Shown here: positions 60,449 through 64,000 of the stretch, piece after piece
Layout: each line of letters starts with the position of its first letter
Position numbering within the stretch: the stretch's first letter is position 1
Assembly (NCBI RefSeq): GCF_000025565.1
Contig: NC_014121.1
Span: forward strand, 4,426,216 to 4,490,215
Direction of reading: 5' to 3'
From: Enterobacter cloacae subsp. cloacae ATCC 13047
GTDB taxonomy: Bacteria > Pseudomonadota > Gammaproteobacteria > Enterobacterales > Enterobacteriaceae
DNA: 64,000 bases
Program-made: the position numbers and the translations under genes
Notes under the pieces: model-generated
Told to the model about the DNA's origin: nothing
Database searches by the model: none
Seen by the model: the letters and a program-made list of their open reading frames with translations, nothing else

Positions 60449-61512
60449 TGATGAAAAAAATATATCTCGTGGTGATTGCCCTTTTATGTTTGTTCTCATC
60501 CTCCGCATGGGCGATGGACTGTTACAAAGATTCATTGGGCGGTCAAAGTCTGGTCACAACAACGCTCCCGACGTTCACGGTCCCAGCCAACGCCCCAGCC
60601 GGACAAAAAATTTGGGAAAGCGGCGATTTGCTGGTGACGGTATATTGCGATCACGCCACCCGCGACAGTACAAAACCTGTCTCGCAGGATCCCTGGAGTG
60701 AACACGTTTATGCCTATATCCTGGACAGTTTTCATAACACCGATAGCCTGATGACCAACAATCCCTATCTGGCGTTTGGCGTAACCTATAACGGTATTGA
60801 CTATGACATCCCCGATATCAAAATTGATACGGGAGCCTGCCTTGATAAGCAGGATGATAAGTGGGGTGACTACAAGGAAGCAGCCTGCAATGGCGTCACA
60901 ATTCAGAAAAACATCACATTTAGCGTGCGCTTTCGTCTCTACGTGAAGCTAAAAGCGATACCAAAAGAGCAGTTTGACTATACCTTTCCCTCCGTCACCG
61001 TACTGACGTTTGACGGTTCAGGCGGAATCAACACGCTTCCAAAAGCAAAAAACCTGCATTACGACATTACCGGGCTGTCAAATATTCACTTCCTGGACTG
61101 CGGTGTGGATATCCGGATCTACCCTGAAAATCAGATCGTGAATTTTGGCCAGTTTACGGAGAGCGCAGTCAACGCCAACGCCGTCACCTCACCGTTTAGC
61201 ATTTCGACAATCCGGGATGCCACTGCTGGCTGTTCAGAACAATTTGACGTGACGACCAGCTTTTACACCACCGATACGCTCTACGATAATACGCATCTGG
61301 ACATGGGAAATGGTTTACTCATGCGTCTCATTGATAAAACCAATGGCGATGTGACGTACAACCAGTATCTTCCTTTTGCAACCTATCACCCTGATGATAC
61401 GGAGACGACGCTGACGCATGACTATACGGCGGAGCTAACCCGTAAACCTGGTGAAGCCGTTATTCCTGGACCATTCAGTAAAGACATTATTGTCAAAATC
61501 AATTATCAATAA
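60448..61512 (+). CDS. yqiI: fimbrial tip adhesin, operon 1 (YqiI-like)
   Basis: 354 residues. The signal peptide ends AWA/MDCYKD. It is a two-domain adhesin: an N-terminal lectin-like domain (about 20-210) with four or so cysteines, then a pilin domain with CGVDIRIYPENQIVNFGQF and the end SKDIIVKINYQ. It sits last in the operon, overlapping the chaperone stop as TAATG. The receptor it binds cannot be predicted. Confidence 0.88.
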   Translation: MMKKIYLVVIALLCLFSSSAWAMDCYKDSLGGQSLVTTTLPTFTVPANAPAGQKIWESGDLLVTVYCDHATRDSTKPVSQDPWSEHVYAYILDSFHNTDSLMTNNPYLAFGVTYNGIDYDIPDIKIDTGACLDKQDDKWGDYKEAACNGVTIQKNITFSVRFRLYVKLKAIPKEQFDYTFPSVTVLTFDGSGGINTLPKAKNLHYDITGLSNIHFLDCGVDIRIYPENQIVNFGQFTESAVNANAVTSPFSISTIRDATAGCSEQFDVTTSFYTTDTLYDNTHLDMGNGLLMRLIDKTNGDVTYNQYLPFATYHPDDTETTLTHDYTAELTRKPGEAVIPGPFSKDIIVKINYQ

Positions 61513-61521
61513 TTGATCAAA

Positions 61522-61556
61522 AAGCAGACCAGCATCTCCTGTTGGTCTGCTTATTT
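61522..61556 (+). terminator. terminator of fimbrial operon 1
   Basis: Perfect 10-bp stem AAGCAGACCA/TGGTCTGCTT followed by ATTT, ten bases past the adhesin stop. Confidence 0.78.
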
Positions 61557-61726
61557 AGCCCCTCGCCCTCTTTTTTCTATGTAAGCCATTCACTTCAATA
61601 ATTAATAAACGCAAACTTAAAGAGTCTTTAATTATTTTTTAATCACGCATTGTTACAATTAGTTTTAGAATACAACCGCCTCAAACATCAATATCTCTTA
61701 AATATTATTCATAACAAGGATATTTC

Positions 61727-62284
61727 ATGCGAAATATTTCAAAAACACTTTTGGCGGTTGCTTTAGGCTCTTTTATCTCTGGCAATGCACTGGCAAGCGA
61801 TCAGGGCTCCGGTAAAATCACCTTTAAGGGCATTATTATTGACGCACCATGCAATATTGCACCAGACAGTATTGATAAAGAGATTGAACTTGGCCAGTTC
61901 ACCACGGCGGTGATGAATGTGAATAAAAAATCCACGGCGGTACCGGTTGATATCAACCTGGAAAACTGCCAGCTTGACGCTGCAGATGAAACCGCAACAC
62001 CCGTCACCAAAGTGGACGTAACCTTCAGCAGCACCGCTACCGACGCAACCGATACCAGCCTGATGAGCAACACCTATGCGGGCGGCGCGCAGAACGTGGG
62101 CGTTCGTCTGCTGGATAATGCAGAGTCCCCTATCACGCTTGGTACGGCTCAAACTGTCGATCTTTCTGCGGGTTCAGCGACCCAGACGCTGCACTTCAAA
62201 GCGCAGATGGAAGTGGTCGATGGTAAAACAGCAACGGCAGGCCAGGTCGAATCTACCGCGAATTACATCCTGTTGTATAAATAA
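61727..62284 (+). CDS. fimbrial major subunit, operon 2 (YgiL-like paralogue)
   Basis: 185 residues. The signal peptide ends NALA/SDQGSG. It is clearly related to the operon 1 pilin: DQGSGKITFKG, the disulfide pair DAPCNI and LENCQL, the shared DTSLMSNT and VGVRLLDNAE, and ending ANYILLYK. About 210 AT-rich bases with no gene precede it, so it probably has its own promoter. It is followed by an attenuator hairpin and a second usher. Confidence 0.9.
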   Translation: MRNISKTLLAVALGSFISGNALASDQGSGKITFKGIIIDAPCNIAPDSIDKEIELGQFTTAVMNVNKKSTAVPVDINLENCQLDAADETATPVTKVDVTFSSTATDATDTSLMSNTYAGGAQNVGVRLLDNAESPITLGTAQTVDLSAGSATQTLHFKAQMEVVDGKTATAGQVESTANYILLYK

Positions 62285-62307
62285 GCCCATACCGTTAATT
62301 ATATTTC

Positions 62308-62330
62308 GGCTGGCAATATATTTGCCAGCC
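62308..62330 (+). terminator. intercistronic hairpin between pilin and usher, operon 2
   Basis: Perfect 9-bp stem GGCTGGCAA/TTGCCAGCC with a 5-base loop. It occupies the same position as the hairpin at 57121 in operon 1, though the sequence is unrelated. Confidence 0.7.
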
Positions 62331-62357
62331 ATTGCCGTAATTTTATTTGAGAGCTGA

Positions 62358-64000
62358 ATGATGAAATACAGTGCATTTTCGATCATCATTGCTGGCTTTC
62401 TTACGCCTCTTCCACTGGCCGCCGTTGAATTTAATATTAACGCTATCGATAAAGATCAGCGCGGCAATGTTGATTTATCCCAGTTCAAAGATAAGAACCA
62501 CGTTGCGCCGGGTCATTATTTCGTTACCGTTGCAATTAATAATACGCCACTCGCTAATGGCTGGCAGTTAGCCTGGTATAAAAAAGACGATACAACGGAA
62601 GTCTGCATTCCGTCCGATCTGGCGGACACTTTTGGTCTGGACGATAAGTACCGCAGCATGCTGACGGTTAACGCGGGCTGTGTCGACTTTTCCCCGCTGC
62701 CGCAGGTTCGTTTCGAGTTTATTCAGGCGACGCAAACGCTGGAAGTCACCCTACCTCAGGCCTGGCTACAGTACCGTTCCACCAACTGGATGCCGCCCGC
62801 GACCTGGGACAACGGTGTTTCAGGCGTGCTGCTGGATTACAATCTGTTTGCCAGCCGCTATCAGCCAGATGAGGGGTCAAGCAGCGATAACGTCAATACC
62901 TACGGGACCGCTGGCGCCAACCTGGGCGCCTGGCGACTGCGGGGAGATTATCAGTACGCCCTTAACCGTACGGATGGGAGGTCGCAGAGCGACGGCCGCC
63001 TTTCTCGCGCCTACCTTTTTCGCCCTCTGCCTGCACTCGGCTCAAAGTTCACGCTGGGTGAGTCAGATTTTCAGTCGGATATTTTCGACGGATTTTCCTA
63101 CACCGGAGCCTCACTTATCAGCGACGAGCGTATGCTTCCCTGGTCTCTGCGCGGCTACGCGCCACAAATTTCTGGTATTGCTCAGACGAATGCCACCGTG
63201 ACCGTCAGCCAGGCGGACAGAATTATCTATCAAACCAAAGTCCCACCGGGCCCTTTCGTCATCCAGGATATCAACCAGTCCGTACAGGGAACGTTGGACG
63301 TCACCGTCGCCGAAGAAGACGGTCATACCAGCACCTTTCAGGTTTCTGCTGCTTCTGTGCCTTTCCTGACGCGAAAAGGCCAGGTTCGCTATAAGCTGGC
63401 GGGCGGTAAACCCCGTCAGGACAGCTCGCATCAGGTCGAAAACGAGGCCTTTTTAAGCAGCGAATTCTCCTGGGGCGTACTGTCCCGGACCTCCCTGTAC
63501 GGTGGGATCCTGAACAGCGGTAATGATTACCGCGCGCTGGCGGCTGGTATCGGGCAGAACATGGATATGCTGGGCGCGCTGTCATTTGATGTCACCCAGG
63601 CCAGCAGCCAGCACGAGGGAGAAGCAAAGCAGACGGGATACAGTTACCGCATCAACTACAGCAAGCGTTTCGATACCACCGGGAGTCAGCTCACGCTTGC
63701 CAGCTACCGCTACTCCGACAGCCGCTTTCTCAGCTATGCCCGCTTTCTTGAAAAAGACCGGGATCACGCGGAAACGGAAAAACAGACGCTGAGCATCACT
63801 GCCAGCCAGTACATTCCCGCCCTGTCGCTAAACCTTTACCTTGGTATGCTGCGCCAGACCTGGTGGGACAGAGCCCCCTCCACCACCGGCACACTCACGG
63901 CAGGATACAACTTCGACCTTGGTCGCTGGAAAAATCTTGGCGTGACGGCCTCATGGAGCAAAACACATTATCAGGATCAAGGCGATGACACGCAGGTTTA
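62358..64000 (+). CDS. fimbrial outer-membrane usher, operon 2 (partial)
   Basis: The frame is open from ATG 62358 (tandem ATG at 62361) to the window end, 547 codons with no stop. The signal peptide ends PLAA/VEFNIN. The usher N-domain (DKDQRGNVDLSQFKDKNHVAPGHYFV) and barrel motifs (SRAYLFRPLPALGSKFTLGE, LPWSLRGYAPQISGIAQTNATVTVSQ, PPGPFVIQDI) align with the operon 1 usher throughout, though many positions differ, so this is an old duplication. The chaperone and adhesin of operon 2 should lie just outside the window. Confidence 0.93.
   Translation, partial: MMKYSAFSIIIAGFLTPLPLAAVEFNINAIDKDQRGNVDLSQFKDKNHVAPGHYFVTVAINNTPLANGWQLAWYKKDDTTEVCIPSDLADTFGLDDKYRSMLTVNAGCVDFSPLPQVRFEFIQATQTLEVTLPQAWLQYRSTNWMPPATWDNGVSGVLLDYNLFASRYQPDEGSSSDNVNTYGTAGANLGAWRLRGDYQYALNRTDGRSQSDGRLSRAYLFRPLPALGSKFTLGESDFQSDIFDGFSYTGASLISDERMLPWSLRGYAPQISGIAQTNATVTVSQADRIIYQTKVPPGPFVIQDINQSVQGTLDVTVAEEDGHTSTFQVSAASVPFLTRKGQVRYKLAGGKPRQDSSHQVENEAFLSSEFSWGVLSRTSLYGGILNSGNDYRALAAGIGQNMDMLGALSFDVTQASSQHEGEAKQTGYSYRINYSKRFDTTGSQLTLASYRYSDSRFLSYARFLEKDRDHAETEKQTLSITASQYIPALSLNLYLGMLRQTWWDRAPSTTGTLTAGYNFDLGRWKNLGVTASWSKTHYQDQGDDTQV

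Overview
The window is chromosomal DNA of an enteric gammaproteobacterium in the Enterobacter/Lelliottia/Leclercia neighbourhood of Enterobacteriaceae. That placement rests on near-identity by eye of many products to Escherichia coli proteins, on E. coli-like gene order (gss-yghU ... gpr-yqhA-exbDB-metC-yghB-yqhCD-dkgA-ygiQ-ftsP-plsC-parC-ygiW-qseBC-mdaB-ygiN ... parE-yqiA-cpdA-yqiB-nudF-tolC-ygiBCD-zupT ... ygiL-yqiGHI), and on enterobacterial REP palindromes between genes. Genus and species cannot be fixed without a search. No tRNA, rRNA, insertion sequence, prophage or CRISPR array was seen.

Layout. 1-4138: the poly-N-acetylglucosamine biofilm operon pgaABCD, with pgaA cut by the window edge. 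4186-7101: glutathionylspermidine synthetase/amidase and the GST-like YghU. 7262-10682: an accessory stretch with a glycine-zipper protein, a convergent pair (small two-helix membrane protein and a DUF4225-like protein with a hydrophobic hairpin) and a chemoreceptor with a sigma-28 promoter. 10929-24661: conserved backbone (gpr, yqhA, exbBD, metC, yghB, yqhC, yqhD, dkgA, ygiQ), interrupted by a three-gene islet of unknown function (12579-14042) and followed by an extra TrkH-like potassium transporter. 24692-33009: ftsP, plsC, parC, ygiW, qseBC, mdaB, ygiN. 33095-46098: about 13 kb inserted where E. coli has ygiN next to parE. It holds a Kbp-like protein, a uronide-utilisation cluster (GH88 hydrolase, MFS symporter, DUF2264 protein, AraC regulator) and a siderophore ABC importer with its TonB-dependent receptor and a translationally coupled RpiR-type regulator. 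46158-56097: parE-yqiA-cpdA-yqiB-nudF (one minus-strand run), tolC-ygiB-ygiC, ygiD and zupT. 56522-64000: two tandem chaperone-usher fimbrial operons of the ygiL-yqiGHI type, the second cut by the window end.

How the parts connect. Iron is a recurring theme: exbBD (energises TonB), the siderophore receptor/ABC pair and zupT all have Fur-box-like sequences upstream. Surface attachment is the other theme: PNAG at one end and two fimbriae at the other, with QseBC between. The uronide cluster has a regulator, an importer and two putative glycoside-processing enzymes but no polysaccharide lyase, so it probably takes up pre-cut unsaturated oligouronides.

Two genes, yqhC and one siderophore permease, each carry a single-base frameshift in a five-base homopolymer. 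They may be real lesions or sequence errors. The best candidates for undescribed biology are the 7867-8971 convergent pair, whose layout matches pore-forming colicin/immunity pairs, and the 12579-14042 islet.
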